Notes under the pieces: generated by a model
Told to the model about the DNA's origin: nothing
What the model saw: the letters and a program-made list of their open reading frames with translations, nothing else
Database searches by the model: none
DNA from: Stercorarius parasiticus
Lineage: Eukaryota; Chordata; Aves; Charadriiformes; Stercorariidae
Assembly (NCBI GenBank): GCA_013396915.1
Contig: VWZL01005000.1
Span: forward strand, 304,035-368,034
DNA length: 64,000 nucleotides
Direction of reading: 5' to 3'
Part shown: piece by piece, positions 38,101 to 50,200 of the stretch
How positions within the stretch are numbered: the first letter of the stretch is position 1
Layout of the letters: every line of letters starts with the position of its first letter
Position numbers and translations under genes: made by a program

Positions 38101-39826
38101 TTTTCACTATGATGATAGGAAGGATGAAAGCTGTAAAAAGAACTCCGCTTCTCGCCCCACTAGATTTTCTCAAATCTGATTTTCTTCACTGTTCTGGTTT
38201 AAAACTTTCTTCTCCAGAGTGGGGGAAAACAACTTCTCCTATTCCCTGTTGCAAAAATGAACTTTACAGTGCAAAGGCTGTCTAAACCCACATTCCAGCT
38301 GTCACTAGAAATTTTAGCATATTACAGCAAATAAACCAGTCTGCTGCTGAAAAATAAATGGGAATTAGAACGGGTCAGAAATGTTTTGCCCTGCCCTGCT
38401 TGCCTGTGATAGATGTGATGAATTTCGGTAAAAGTGGTTTTGATCACAAGTTCCATCAAAAACTTCACCTTCCAACAACAACATTTGAGCATTTTGCTAA
38501 ACCTATATAATTTCTTGATTAGGAGAAAATCTAGTTCGGACAGAGGATCAAGATACGTAGTCCTTTTGGTGTGTTCTCAAGGACATGAACTACTTTATGA
38601 AGGGACATAAGGGAAAAAAGGAAAAAAGGCCTAAGGGCTCCAATACAGTAAAAAATGTTTCAGCTGGCAGAAACAAGAATTAAAGCATGCAGGAGAAAAT
38701 AAATGGGAAAACATATATTAAGTGGGATGGAAAGAGCAATAAAGCTAAAAGAGACCTTGGGGAAGAGAGAGGAAGTCAAATTAGACTTGAATTTGTAACC
38801 TGGTATGGGAGCAAAACGAGACAATGAAATTTGAGCTATTAACAAAAGAAGTGCATTATAAAAATACTCCAAGTAAATTAAGTAAATATTTTAGCACCTA
38901 ACTTTCCCTATAGTGGGTTTATAGCCCCATTTTATAACCAGAACTGCAATATGGAGTGCAAAAAGGGTGAAGGTCTGGATCTGGTCAAATATAGGCCTTG
39001 TCAGTAGTGTCCTTCTTGCCTAACATCTAAAAGTTAATTGACACTTCAAAATAAACTCCCTGTATTAAGAGCAGACACATTATCCTTTGGATCCCCCTGT
39101 TTCTACAAGCACAGAGTGACTTAAGGGTGACCTATTTAAACAGTTGAACTTTAGCATAGCTAAAGTTTAGAGAGGTGAATCACGCTTTTTTGTTACTAGA
39201 AGACCTGAGAGAAGTGAGAAGATGAGAATGACATGAAAGGTCTAGAGGGTCTAGAAAAGATTAGACGTTTTGAAGAAGTACTGAGAAAAGACCGGAGACC
39301 TCATAGCAGTTAATAAGTATAGGAAAAATGAAAGCTTTAAGGAATGTGAAAAAATATTTGAGGTCATATAGATGAATATAACCAGGAAAATTAAATCATG
39401 TTGAGGGGGATTTAGTATTTTCCAGCTTGTACAGGGAACTCACAGTCCAGTTCGGGTGAAGGAAATGAATAAGCCGCAGGCAGAAAGTTTGAACCTGCAG
39501 TAAGATAATTCTTTTTTCTAGAACTTCTCACAGTTTTTTGACTTAGTATTGCAGCACTGTCAAAGCATTTACATCAGCGTAACTGCAAAATGGAAGGATA
39601 TACAAGTTGTTCCAACTCAGAGAGCCAGTTAATAGGTGCCTTCCTTAAACTGATTCACTACCTAAGAATATGGCAGCTGCATGTCATGGCCAAATTTAGA
39701 TGAGCAGTAACTCTTTGCACACAGCACCAAGTTTCTCAGAAAAGCACCGCTCTGCTGGGTAACCATTTTCTATGGCAAAATTGTTGATTTTCTGCTCTTT
39801 GACCTTCTATTTACCTTCCTCTATCA
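35191..39826. other. Unique AT-rich sequence; no supported gene
   Basis: No repeat family was recognised. One splice-flanked open segment at 37442-37600 is listed. A short TGAA-type simple repeat lies at about 36161-36181. Confidence 0.6.
37442..37600 (+). other. Candidate exon (splice-flanked open segment), unknown
   Basis: The 159-base segment lies between CTTTGCTCCTAG (ending 37441) and the donor AAA/GTAAGA at 37601. It is open for 53 codons in phase 0 at both ends and reads on for another 35 codons before a stop. The peptide has alternating charged and polar residues (for example IMKFTDKAEKRKLYSTYLS) and a lysine-rich end. It was not recognised. The acceptor pyrimidine tract is weak. A chance open frame remains likely. 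Confidence 0.18.
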
Positions 39827-40708
39827 TGGAGAGGATCATCTTGAGTGAACTCTCACAGCAAGTGCAGGGCAGCCAAGGGATCAGGGCCAGCCAGCATGGG
39901 TTTAGGAAAGGGAGGTCCTGCTTAACCAACCAACCTGATCTCCTTCTGTGACCATGTGACCCGCCTTCTGGACGCGGGGAAGGCTGTGGGTGTTGTCTAT
40001 CTGCACTTTGATAAGGCCTTTGACACCGTCCCCCACAGCATTCTCCTAGAGAAGCTGGCGAATCATGGCATAGACAAGCATACTCTTTGCTGGGTTAAAA
40101 GCTGTCTGGATGGCCGTGCCCAGAGAGTTGCGATTAATGGGGTGAAATCCCCTTGGCGGCTGGTCACCAGCAGTGTCCCTCAGGGCTCAGTTTTGGGGAC
40201 AGTTTTGTTTAATATCTTTATCAATGGTCTGGATGAGGGGATTGAGTGCACCCTCAGTAAGCTTGCAGATGACACCAAACTAGGTGGGAGTGTTGATCTG
40301 CTTGAGGATAGGAAGGCCCTACAGAGGGACCTGGACAGGCTGGATGGATGGGACAAGGCCAATTGTANGGGTCTGGAGACCAAGCCATATGAGGAGAGGC
40401 TGAGGGAACTGGGCATGTTTAGTTTGGAGCAGAGGCGGCTGAGGGGAGACCTCATTGCCCTCTACAACTACCTGAAAGGAGGTTGCAGAGAGGTGGGTGT
40501 TGGCCTCTTCTCCCAGGTGAATCATGACAGGACCAGAGGAAATGGTCTGAAGTTGCGGCAGGGGAGGTTTAGATTAGATATTAGGAAGAATTACTTGACT
40601 GAAAGAGTGGTCAGGCACTGGAAGAGCGTGCCCAGGGAGGTGGTTGAGTCCCCATGCCTAGAGGTATTTAAGAAACGTGTAGATTTGGCACTTCAGGGCA
40701 TGCTCTAG
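39827..40708 (+). pseudogene. CR1 ORF2 remnant (reverse transcriptase, inactive)
   Basis: The main open frame runs from 39956 to the stop at 40706-40708 (250 codons including one unknown residue). Residues 15-25 form reverse-transcriptase motif A, but the sequence is [11 protein letters not shown]: the aspartate expected before FxKAFD is histidine (residue 17). Residues 75-81 are PQGSVLG, and ADD of motif C is at 104-106. Upstream, 39829-39927 continues the same protein in another frame (SQHGFRKGRSCL is visible). The frame changes at 39919-39932, where AACC is tandemly duplicated. After residue 137 the protein passes through the unknown residue 138 directly into the C-terminal region ([20 protein letters not shown]), so the segment between motif C and this region is missing. 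The C-terminal end [20 protein letters not shown] is well kept. Confidence 0.9.
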
Positions 40709-40817
40709 TGACAGAGATTGTAGGGGTTTTTTTTGTGTGTGTATGGTTGGACTCGATGATCTCAAAGGTCCTTTCCAACCATGAAGATTCTATGATTCTA
40801 TGGTTCTATGATTCTAT
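39827..40817 (+). mobile_element. CR1 LINE, internally deleted, with reverse-transcriptase remnant
   Basis: This is the longest CR1 copy in the window. It begins inside ORF2 near GGAGAGGATCATCTTGAG, keeps the reverse-transcriptase core, jumps at about 40368 to the C-terminal region, and ends with a 3' untranslated region (40709-40817). That region contains GGTTGGACTCGATGATCTCA, AGGTCCTTTCCAACC and a tail of ATTCTATG-type octamers (about 40788-40817). A G/T-rich insertion (GGGGTTTTTTTTGTGTGTGT) lies in the untranslated region. The clear octamer tail suggests it is younger than the copy at 34925, but it is 5'-truncated, frameshifted, internally deleted and missing a catalytic residue, so it cannot move by itself. 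Confidence 0.95.
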
Positions 40818-43800
40818 TTGTAGCAAGTGCAAAGAAGATATGCTAACCCACAGGCTTCCATGGTAATATTTTATGAAGGAAATATTATGACCTTTACTAA
40901 CTGACATTTTATTAAAAAAGTCTGGGTTTTTATTTTTTGTATAAATTTTTACTGATTTGTGACAAAATTGGAAATCTATTCTTTTCACGAGTTTTGACAA
41001 GATGAGGCTTTTTTGTGGTTTCTTTTTGGTTGAAGTGTACATTTCCTGGTGTAAATGGGTTCATTACTATCATTTTCAGTTAACTGGCATCTTTTTAAAC
41101 AACTCGTTGCTTTTGCTTACTGAAGGATCTGTTATGTCAACTTTAAACTTTAATGCTGGCTTACACTTATTTATGATGAGAGAGCTCAAATTAAGGCTGA
41201 TATAATAATTAAGTTCTGAATATGTCACCCTCTTGCCTTTCCATAACCCTGTGAAGCTGAGCCATCCTGTCTTGTAATATACAGCCTTTTATACTGAATG
41301 AACAAAGCTGAGTTTGACATAAAATATATCCCCGAGTGCGACTTGCAAAGCTCTTAAAATTACTCACCCAGACTCAAAATCTAATTATCTTTCAGCTTTC
41401 TTCCTTTTACCATGAGAATGGTCAATAAAGAGTGGGGAAAGCCAACTCACAAATGACATTTTAGATGCTAATGGGAGGAGAGGGAAAGGAGAAAGAATTT
41501 TCCAAAACTGAATATAATGTCTGTCTCTAAAAACCACAAGTAAGCTTAGGCACCATCAAGTTTAAATGCATCATGATACAGTTCATGTTACACTGTTTAG
41601 TATGCACTGAGTGCATAGAGGGAAAGCATGAGAGAAAAGTAAATAGACTCAGTACAAAATAAATGGGAAACATAAGGCTTTTGAGACTAAGACAACATTT
41701 CACTGCCTCTTACTGTTTCCTTTCTTTTTATTTTAGCTTGAAGTAGTTTATCCTTTATATTTCCAAGTTTCTATATTTATCTGTGAAGCAGCTGGTGCTA
41801 TTTGTTCTGGGTGATTTAATTTATTTATTACCATGTATTCTAAAGACACATAACTCTATCTTGTAATGGTTTTACTGCATGCTCTTTAAATTGAAACAGT
41901 TGATCAGTTTTTTTGCTACTCTGTCTCACGGTTTCTTTAAAAGAGCAATTAGAGTTCAGTGCATTTTTCTTAAACCAGGAATTTAATCAAAGTGAAGGGT
42001 AGACTTGAATAATGCTGTATATAGATTCACTACACACGAATACCAGTATGCTGGGGAAAGCTTCATGTAGATTTTGTTCTTTGGTTAAGAAGTTCACAAA
42101 GGCTGCAAATATAGTTGCAAAGTAATGTGCGATCTCCTAGTGAGACCCCAAATAAAGATATATTTCAATATTTGCCTTAATCGGACATCTAAGGCTTAGT
42201 TATAGGTACCACTGTCTTCTTGTTCATGTTTTGTTGTGAGATGCAAACAAGAATGTAAGAGTCTTGTAAAAATACATTTTTAGTTTGCCAGTATAAATGT
42301 ACCTGTCCTTCCAGCAGTATTTTTTACTTTTTAAAATAAAAATATTAGTAAACATAACTTACCCTCATATCTATTCTGATCTGATTAAACTGAAGTCACA
42401 TATCTGTTGATTGGGGAAAAATAGTTTGGTAACCATGGTAGAGGGAAGATTTTACTCTATAAAACAACTCAAGAAAGAAGTGAACAGTGGATCTGTAACA
42501 CTGTCTCTTTCTTTTTCTGCTCTGCTGCAGGAAATGAATGGAGAGATGTAAGTTGCTATTGCTTGCAGACTCTATCTTTAATGATCCTTGAGAAATAAAT
42601 CAGCAGTCGTTCCTCATGCAAAATTCCAAACAGCAGGAACATTGCCACAGCTGACTCATACTTGCACTGCTGACGCTGTTGTTTATCTCTTTGCTAACAC
42701 CTAAACTATCCACTGAGAGGGTATCATCTATGTTCACTACCGGGTAGATGAAAGAAACTGTCATCTGAAAAGGAAATCATGTTAAGGTCTAAAGAAATAA
42801 AGGTGGATGAGCATTCAGTTGTAGAGTCATTCACTTTTAATTCATGTGGAGGATTTTTCATGTCCAACCCTAAGCATTTTTTCATGCTTTTTTTAGTGTG
42901 TTTTTTTTTTTTTTTTTTTTAATACTCAAACATTTTTAAATGCATGATGATAGGGAGCAGAATAATGCTTTAGAAAACTCACCAGTACAACAATCTCTCT
43001 ATGCTAGTATAATCAGGCAGTGGATGTGAGGGAAAGTCTACAGCTGCTTAATACAACACCTCTTCAGAAGTGCAGAATTTTTTATTTTTTTTTTAAGGAA
43101 AAGCAATTTGCAGTTGACCTTTGGCTTCTTCTCTCAATCTTTCCTTTTTATAAAGAAGAATGGGGGCTTAAAATCAATTTATCATCCACATCCAGGGCTG
43201 GACTTTCAAAGCAGTTCACTTTGCTAAATGAGTCATCTGAAAATTTGACTAAGAGTCACATTAGGAGTAGGTGTGCACTCTAACCGCTTCTGACAAATCT
43301 GGCCTTCAAGTGCATCCTAGTGAGTGCTGCACGTCTGATGCATCTTAAACCAATGCTCTGAGAGCAACCATTGTCTTGCATAGTCATTATCTGGAATCAG
43401 AAGCTGCTTTTTACATTTTCTACTATTTATTTTGAACTACCTCATGGCTTGTGCATGTCGATACATTGACAGATATCACTCCAGCTGTGTTACAGATATT
43501 TTATGTTATTGAACAGAGGTTGTCAGTGGGTAGCAATTCCCTATTGAATGAACACAGGAAAATCTGAAGAAGCACAAAGTAGTACGCTTTGAACTGTCAT
43601 ATTTCTAGGCAGAACAATACATTAAATGATTCTCTCTGCTGTGTCAGAGCATCAAACCCTTTGAGGCACCAAGTATGGCTAGAGTAAGTGTTTAATATTT
43701 GTTAGAGTGTAGGGAAGGATGCCTGGCATTCAGTCCTGGCTCTGGAATTGATGATCTGAACTCCAAACTAGCCTAGAGTGAGGGAAAAATAGTTACCCAA

Positions 43801-44619
43801 GCAGAAAAGTTTTACTTATCTTCCTCCTAGCTGTGGTATGAAGTTTTCTTTGTTGGTACCTGTTAATCATTTTGCAGTCCTTAGAAATAAGCACCCTGTA
43901 GAAATTCAAAGTGCAAACTGCTATATAAAAAGCATAGCAGAGAAGCATAGGTGCTCATATATCTAGAAAAGTCAATAACAGCATTTTTTTAGTGGGTCTA
44001 AAAAACAGTTCCCGAAGATCCAGCCCTTGAATGACATGCTTGTGCCATTCACACACACTGCTCTTTGGGGAGCAGCAGAGCAGGGAGCAAGATGAATGCA
44101 ACTGGCAAGAGTCAAGGGCTTTCAACTAAAGAGAGCAGAGCACAAAATTCACCCAGGCCCCAGCCACCTTCCCTCTCCAATCTCTACATGCCACATTGCT
44201 CGTGTTGGGTTGTATTTATATATGTGACAGTCGTCTGAAGAAGCTAATCAAATGGAGAGTGCTAGTCTTGGTTACTGAAAGGTTGTTTGTGCATCCTGGG
44301 CACTGGTAGCACGTATGCCACCAGCTGAGCTGGCAGTAGGAGATTGGCTTAGGAGATGGCAGGGAAAAGGGCCTGAGAGGGCAGCGGCAGGAATCCTGAA
44401 ATCATCAGAGAGCACCTCTTTTCTAGGAAGGCAGCAAATGGAGGGAGGGTGGTTCGGCAAGGCTGCATGTGCTGCCTGGGAGAGCTGAGATGTGGGAAGG
44501 CAGCAGCAGAAGTCTGGGAAAGCAGTGAAAAGTGGAGAATGAGGGGACAACAGGTTTGGAGAAGGTTGGAACCAGTGCTCTAGGTCAAGGTGCAATCTGC
44601 TTTTAGGTTAAATTCTTTT
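40818..44619. other. Unique AT-rich sequence; no supported gene
   Basis: No gene or repeat family was recognised in the AT-rich part (40818-44270), which includes a run of 20 T at 42901-42920. From about 44280 to 44600 the plus strand becomes GC-rich and purine-biased, with loosely repeated GGCAGC and GGGAAGGCAGCAG pieces. The minus-strand open frame there (44272-44595, 107 codons) has no recognisable motif. Confidence 0.55.
42901..42920. repeat. Poly(T) run, 20 bases
   Basis: This is an uninterrupted run of 20 T, the longest homopolymer in the window. No retroposed sequence was recognised beside it. Confidence 0.95.
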
Positions 44620-45073
44620 CACAGAATCACAGAATCACAGAATGGATGGGGTTGGAAGGGACCTTCAGAGATCAAAGGGGAGAGTCCAACCCCCCTGCCA
44701 AAGCAGGTTCACCTAGAGCGGGCTGGACAGGAATGCATCCCAGCTGGTTTTGAACGTCTCCAGAGAAGGAGGCTCCACAACCTCTCTGGGCAGCCTGTTC
44801 CAGCGCTCTGTTACCCTCAAAGTAAAGAATTTTTTCCTCATGTTGAGATGGAATTTCCTGTGTTCCAGTTTGTGCCCATTTGCCTTGGTCCTGTTGTTGG
44901 GCATCACTGAAAAGAGTCTGGCCCCATCCTCTTGACACCTGCCCTTCAGATATTTATAAGCATTGATGAGATCCCCTCTCGGTCTTCTCTTCTCCAGGCT
45001 AAACAGACCCAGGTCTTTCAGCCTTTCCTCATGAGAGTGGTGCTCCATTCCCTTGATCATCTTTGTAGCCCTA
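44620..45073 (-). mobile_element. CR1 LINE, ORF2 C-terminus and 3' end
   Basis: The element reads leftwards. Its 3' tail is at 44620-44645 (CACAGAATCACAGAATC repeated before AATGGATGGG) and the 3' untranslated region extends to 44712. The C-terminal end of ORF2 lies to the right up to about 45073. Plus-strand landmarks are GGGTTGGAAGGGACC, CCAACCCCCCTGCC, CCTCTCTGGGCAGCCTGTTC and GATGAGATCCCCTCTCGGTC. The preserved tail and reading frame suggest it is one of the younger copies here. It is truncated at the 5' side near 45073. Confidence 0.95.
44713..45060 (-). pseudogene. CR1 ORF2 C-terminal fragment, frame intact
   Basis: A 115-codon frame on the minus strand covers the region after the reverse-transcriptase domain to the natural stop of ORF2. 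Recognisable pieces are [49 protein letters not shown] and [19 protein letters not shown]. The same pieces appear in the copies at 34925 and 39956. No promoter or start of its own is expected, because the element is 5'-truncated. It should not be annotated as a host gene. Confidence 0.9.
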
Positions 45074-46679
45074 ATGTAATGTAATTTTCAGTAACGACAG
45101 CAACAAGAGCTTAGAAGAGGGACTGTTTCTGCCAGAAGTGCACCAGACTTCTGCTGTCCAGCTCCCACTGACTGGTGAAAGCAGCCCAGTTCTTGGTCAG
45201 AGGTTGCCCGCACCAGCAGCAGCACTGTGTGAGTATATTCTCAGCCAGCTCTAAATATGCTGCTCTATGAGTCAATGCCATTTGCTTTTTATTGCTGCAC
45301 TGACTTTGCATGAGTCCCTGGAGGAAAGGGAGTTTAGGAGTCCCTCATGAGATTTGCATCTGATGGCCTTTTCATAGCTCCAGGGCTCATATCACTTTGA
45401 TCCCTTCAATTCAAATAGAGTAGTGTGTGTTTTCCACTGCTCTAGGCCTGCCTAAATTCTAGCTGAATAAATATATCCTTATTGCCGTTCATTTGTGCAT
45501 AAGCTTACATTTCTGCTTGTGACTGGATCTTGACTGGCAGCCCTCTGGTGTAAATGCTGCCCTACTCCAAGCACCAGATGGGCGAGCTTGCTCACCGCCG
45601 GTGTCTAAAGGTATTGTGTCTTTAGCAGGAGGATATAGTTCATAATCCGTTACTATTTAATTGTATCCTCTCTGTTGATATTGCTATTGAGGGCACCAAT
45701 TAGTTTCAATTGTGCAGGTGGTTTTAGTAAAGCAGACAGTTAGGCTAATGGGAAACGGACTGTGATCATCTACTTCATTTCACAAAGCTAAAGAGCAACA
45801 ATCTAATTTGAACTGAGTTCAATTATTCTTGACTGGAACTTGCTTTAAACTAGCAACCTCGGTGCAAAAAGGCTGTTGGGGCCATTCAACCTCTTCTTTC
45901 CTGTTTTACATGCATACGTCTCTTCATCAGAAGTATTTTACAGTAGCTGGCTCCGATGCAGCTGATGAAACGTTCCTGTTTGGCCACATCTAACTGAGGG
46001 TTCCTTCCCTGCACAGCTATTTTGTCATTTAATTCTTGGGATCTGTAGGGAAAACTCTTCTTATCTAAACACACAGATAAATCATTACCCATTTAATGAG
46101 AGTAATTGCACTAGAAAAATTATCAAATGTCCTCCTTCAGGATTTTAATCAGCTCATAGAACTGTGTTTTGCTGTGGGGCCCTAATACTATGGGTGCAGT
46201 TAACAGTGTTTAGCACTGTTTTCTGTCTCCTATTCTGATTCTGAAAACTTGAGGATGATAAAAGGCAGAGGAAGTAAAAAACAGGATAGGAGGTGGGCAA
46301 AATTAAGGTGCAAATGGAACTACACAGGTGTGCTCACTGATGGGTGGTCATTTCTCCAGGAGAAGTCAGAGAGCTTGTGAGGGCACCAGAGAAGTCAATG
46401 CCTTTTTTGGTTTTAGGAGACAGATCTTCTTGCCACACGGAAATACTTGGCTTAAAGGTCATGTAACTGACAGTCTATCTGATTTTCTCTTTCTGTAGCA
46501 TTTTGAAACAAGGCTGGTTCATCCTTACTGTCATGTTGTTTTTCCTTCTGTTTCTCTGCAGGGCTCTAGTCCTGGATGTCCACACCACAGACTTGTTAGT
46601 TTAATCTCAGTTTCTGCTTGAACAATGCAAGTAGATCTGCTGGCAGGAAAATGTTGTGAAACAGAGAATTCCTCCTTCT

Positions 46680-47280
46680 ACAGGGTGCACCTTGCAGACA
46701 GTGCACCGTATTTCACTCTTCCTACCTGAGAGAGTCCTCCACCAATAATACCTCAGTAGGCCACAAAAGGGAGCCCATGACACCTCCCTAAAGGACAGAG
46801 ATCATGCAAGGGAACAGGGGAACAGGCTTTAATGGACAGGAGATGAGCACTGCAAGAGCACAGCACCAAGAAGCTGGGACAAGCTCCAGAGCCACCCAAT
46901 CCCAATTCCACTAGATCTCACCACCCATGTGCAAGGGGCACAGAGCTAGGACCGACAATCTCTGCTCAGCAAAAGCCCTTGTGTCCCAGGTCACCTCCCT
47001 GGCAGCTGAGAGTGGGATGCATCATTACTGCAGCCACTGGATCCTGAGTGATGCTGAGTGATACTGTCCTGCTCTCCTGACAGTCCTGCACCTGGAGATT
47101 GCCCTCCCACTTGCGTGTTGCAGTGCACTCCCTCACGTGGGAACTACTCCTCCAGGGCCTCAGGAAAAAGGAAACAGGGAACTGCTTAAAGCTGTGACCA
47201 TGACCAAAGGTGTGAGATACTGGGAAACCCACCCAGCAAAGATGTCCTCCATTTCCCGCTGGTGAAGTAGAGTTGATTCC
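46680..47280. other. GC-rich block of unknown origin
   Basis: This roughly 600-base block is clearly richer in G and C than its flanks. It includes a short tandem duplication, TGAGTGATGC then TGAGTGATAC, at about 47045-47065. The minus-strand open frame at 46966-47232 (88 codons) has no recognised motif. The composition and size would fit a degraded LTR or an unclassified repeat, but no terminal motif or second copy in the window was found. Confidence 0.4.
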
Positions 47281-50200
47281 TCCAGCAATTAACAGCTCCT
47301 ATATGAGAATGAACTAAGCGGACCTAGACTCTTTTAGATGGAAAAGAGACAAGTGAGGAAGACTATTTAGGAACTTATATGATAAAGAGTGACACCAAAA
47401 GAGTAGATAGTCACTGATCACAGTCTCTTTTGATACAAGGGCTTGGGAGAATGAAACAAAGTTGGAAAAGGTAGGCCCAAGGTAAATAAAAGGCAGGCAT
47501 TATTCAAACAGCTGGTAATTAGCCTGTGAAATGCCTTGCTACAGCATCTTATGAATATCCAAGGCTTTCAAAAGCAACTGGACATATTAACAAAAAAAAA
47601 AATCCATCAAAAGATATTAGATATAATCACCTTTGTCTAATGATGTCTCTTTTGTTGGAGGTGAGGAAAGCATTTTTAGGAAGTGCTACTAGCTTTTAAT
47701 TTCTCACATTGTCTGGTCGTATCTGATTGTGGCCACTGTCAGAGTAAGCACCCTGGACTTTTGCTGTATGCTGATAAGGCCTTCTGATTTAGTTGAACCC
47801 TTTTCTGAAGGATGAGCCACATCATGACAAGACTTTCTGAACATCAGGTAGTGTAAAAATGGCAGCAGGCAATATGGTCCAGTAACAGATGGTAAATATT
47901 TTCCAAAGACCTGCATGAGAAGGTAATCCTCACACAGGAAATATGAGAAGGGTGATGTTGTGTGTTAAATAGATGAGCAGAGAGAGATCATATGGTCCGT
48001 GTCAGAGGGCCTTCTAGTCATGAGGTGCTAAATGTTATGGGATAAAAAATTCTGTGCCACTGTGTGTGCTACCTGATGCATACCAGGGATATACATGAAC
48101 CATGTCAGCACAACAGTACGATGGTCTGGACAATGTGAATATAAGCTGGTCCCTACCAACTGACCATAGATAAATATTTGTACCCTTAAATTGATTTCAA
48201 AGTCTGTAGGAACAAAACCAAGTGAGCTAGTGACTAAAATAGTTTTTTGATGAACTGAATGCCAAAATGCTATTTTTTGCATTTTATTTCCTCCTATATT
48301 AATAGAAATATTATCACAAGAAGGCAAAAAAACCCCCAACATTATTTTAAATTAATTGTGTTTCTGTTTTGAGTTCAAAAATAAACAAGACATTGAAGAA
48401 AATGGGGACTGTGTTGAAATTATTGTTGTTATTATTAAAAACAACTCTTTGGGGCCTGTAGCTAAGTTGGAGGGAGTAATAAACATTTCAAAAATCAAGG
48501 GCTGATTTACAAGGGCTGAGCAACTGTGGTAAGAATTTCAAGGGAGCTCATGTCCTATTCAAACTGTGATTAATCTGGATTTTGTTCTTAAAATTAAATG
48601 CTATCAATTTTACTTTTAGGAAATGTTACTATAGAACCAGGAATATAGCTAAGACACTATTATTTTCCCCGTACAATATCTCTTCATGTGGTAAGCATAA
48701 AATCAGGTTTGACACAGGGAATGGGTGATTATGCTTTATTTATGTAATACAAAATTTTAGTAAGGTGCAAACATAGATCTCTTAAATATTCAATAGTTTC
48801 CATTCTGGAATAGAAAAATTTAAATATCGTATCTGATTTATTAAAGATGTCAACAAAAGAAGCATAATCTGACAATTTCAAGGATTTACTCATGGCTAGC
48901 ATTCATTACAGTCTCTCCTGAATCCCAAATCATAATTGAATCGAACTAACTTTTATCTGACATCATCAAGATCGAGCCTGTTCTGGGAATGTTCACTCTG
49001 TCATTGAGAGAAATTGATATCCTGAGCTCTGAAGTCCACTGTGAAGAGAAATAATCTTGAACCGTGGCATTTGATAAAAAGTATTTGTTTCACCCCCCCA
49101 AAAGTGAATGGATTTGTAGTGATTAAGTGATAATTGCTAGTACAAACTTGCTTAGAGGTTTTTCTTTAAATGCAGTTATTATCTGAAGCAATCTGTATTC
49201 AAGCTGTCTCAGAATGTAGAGATAACATGGGGTAAAATTATCCTTAGATCAGTGAAAAGAATTTGTTTATGTATGGCATATCCCTTAATTGTGTGAAACA
49301 ACCAGGGTAATATTAATTGCCTTCTTGATGAAGAGACCAAAAGTTCAGTTACTTTTAGAAAATAGTAAAAAGTGCCTTCCTGATTCAGCACAGAATTCAT
49401 TCGAGCCTGTGAAAATTTGTATTAATTCAATATATCATTGTTATAAAAACTGCATTGTACATAGTTAGCTAATGCAGTAAAGCGTAATTTAGCACTTTTC
49501 AAAGTATGTTTGCATGTGAATCCATTCTCACATTAGTGCCTTACCTTTGTTTTATGGTTGCAATTAGCACAAAACAATGTTTTTCTCTTCAAGGAAAACA
49601 TAATTTAATATTAAGGCCATGTCTGAAACTGGATAATGGTGAAAAATAGTCCTGCTGCTGTCTGGAGAGCTTTTGAGCAGTACAGACCCCAGACTGAATG
49701 CTTTGGGCGAACCTGTTCTTTCCCTGGAGAAGTCATCAGACGGAGAAATAAACAGAGATAGTCCTGACTCTCAAGCATGGGAGGCCATCACATAGCAGAA
49801 ACACTTCTTACGGAGATGAGGAGAGGCGGAGACCTCAGGCCAGTAAGGCAAATTGAATGTGGGGCATGTGCCCATGCCTATGCCTGTGTAGTCAGTGAGC
49901 TGCAAACTTGCGTGTTACATTAATCGTGCCTTAATGCTTTAATGCATAAGGAATCAGGACCCTAAATTCTCTCTGACTTGGCTTTTCCATCTTGCGGGGC
50001 ATGGAGCTCCTCCTTCACATGCTGTCACACACTAACAAAACATGCAGTGGTGAAGGGGAAGATTTTCCAGCAGGGACCTTGAACTGGCCAGAACTTTGAA
50101 GGGGATCCACTTAGATGTTTGTCTTTAGTGAGCTCCCAATCAAAAGCCTTTAAGTCACCAAAGCTTGGTTGTATCAGAAATACAAGCTTAGATCACTTTT

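Noticed and set aside
42901..42920. Long T-run as a possible tail of a minus-strand processed pseudogene
   Set aside because: No coding or RNA-like body was recognised next to it and no flanking target duplication was seen. The same applies to the T-runs at 17189 and 27743.
44590..44938. Several open frames on both strands over the CR1 at 44620-45073
   Set aside because: Only the minus-strand frame 44713-45060 corresponds to CR1 ORF2. The others are shadows of the same sequence.
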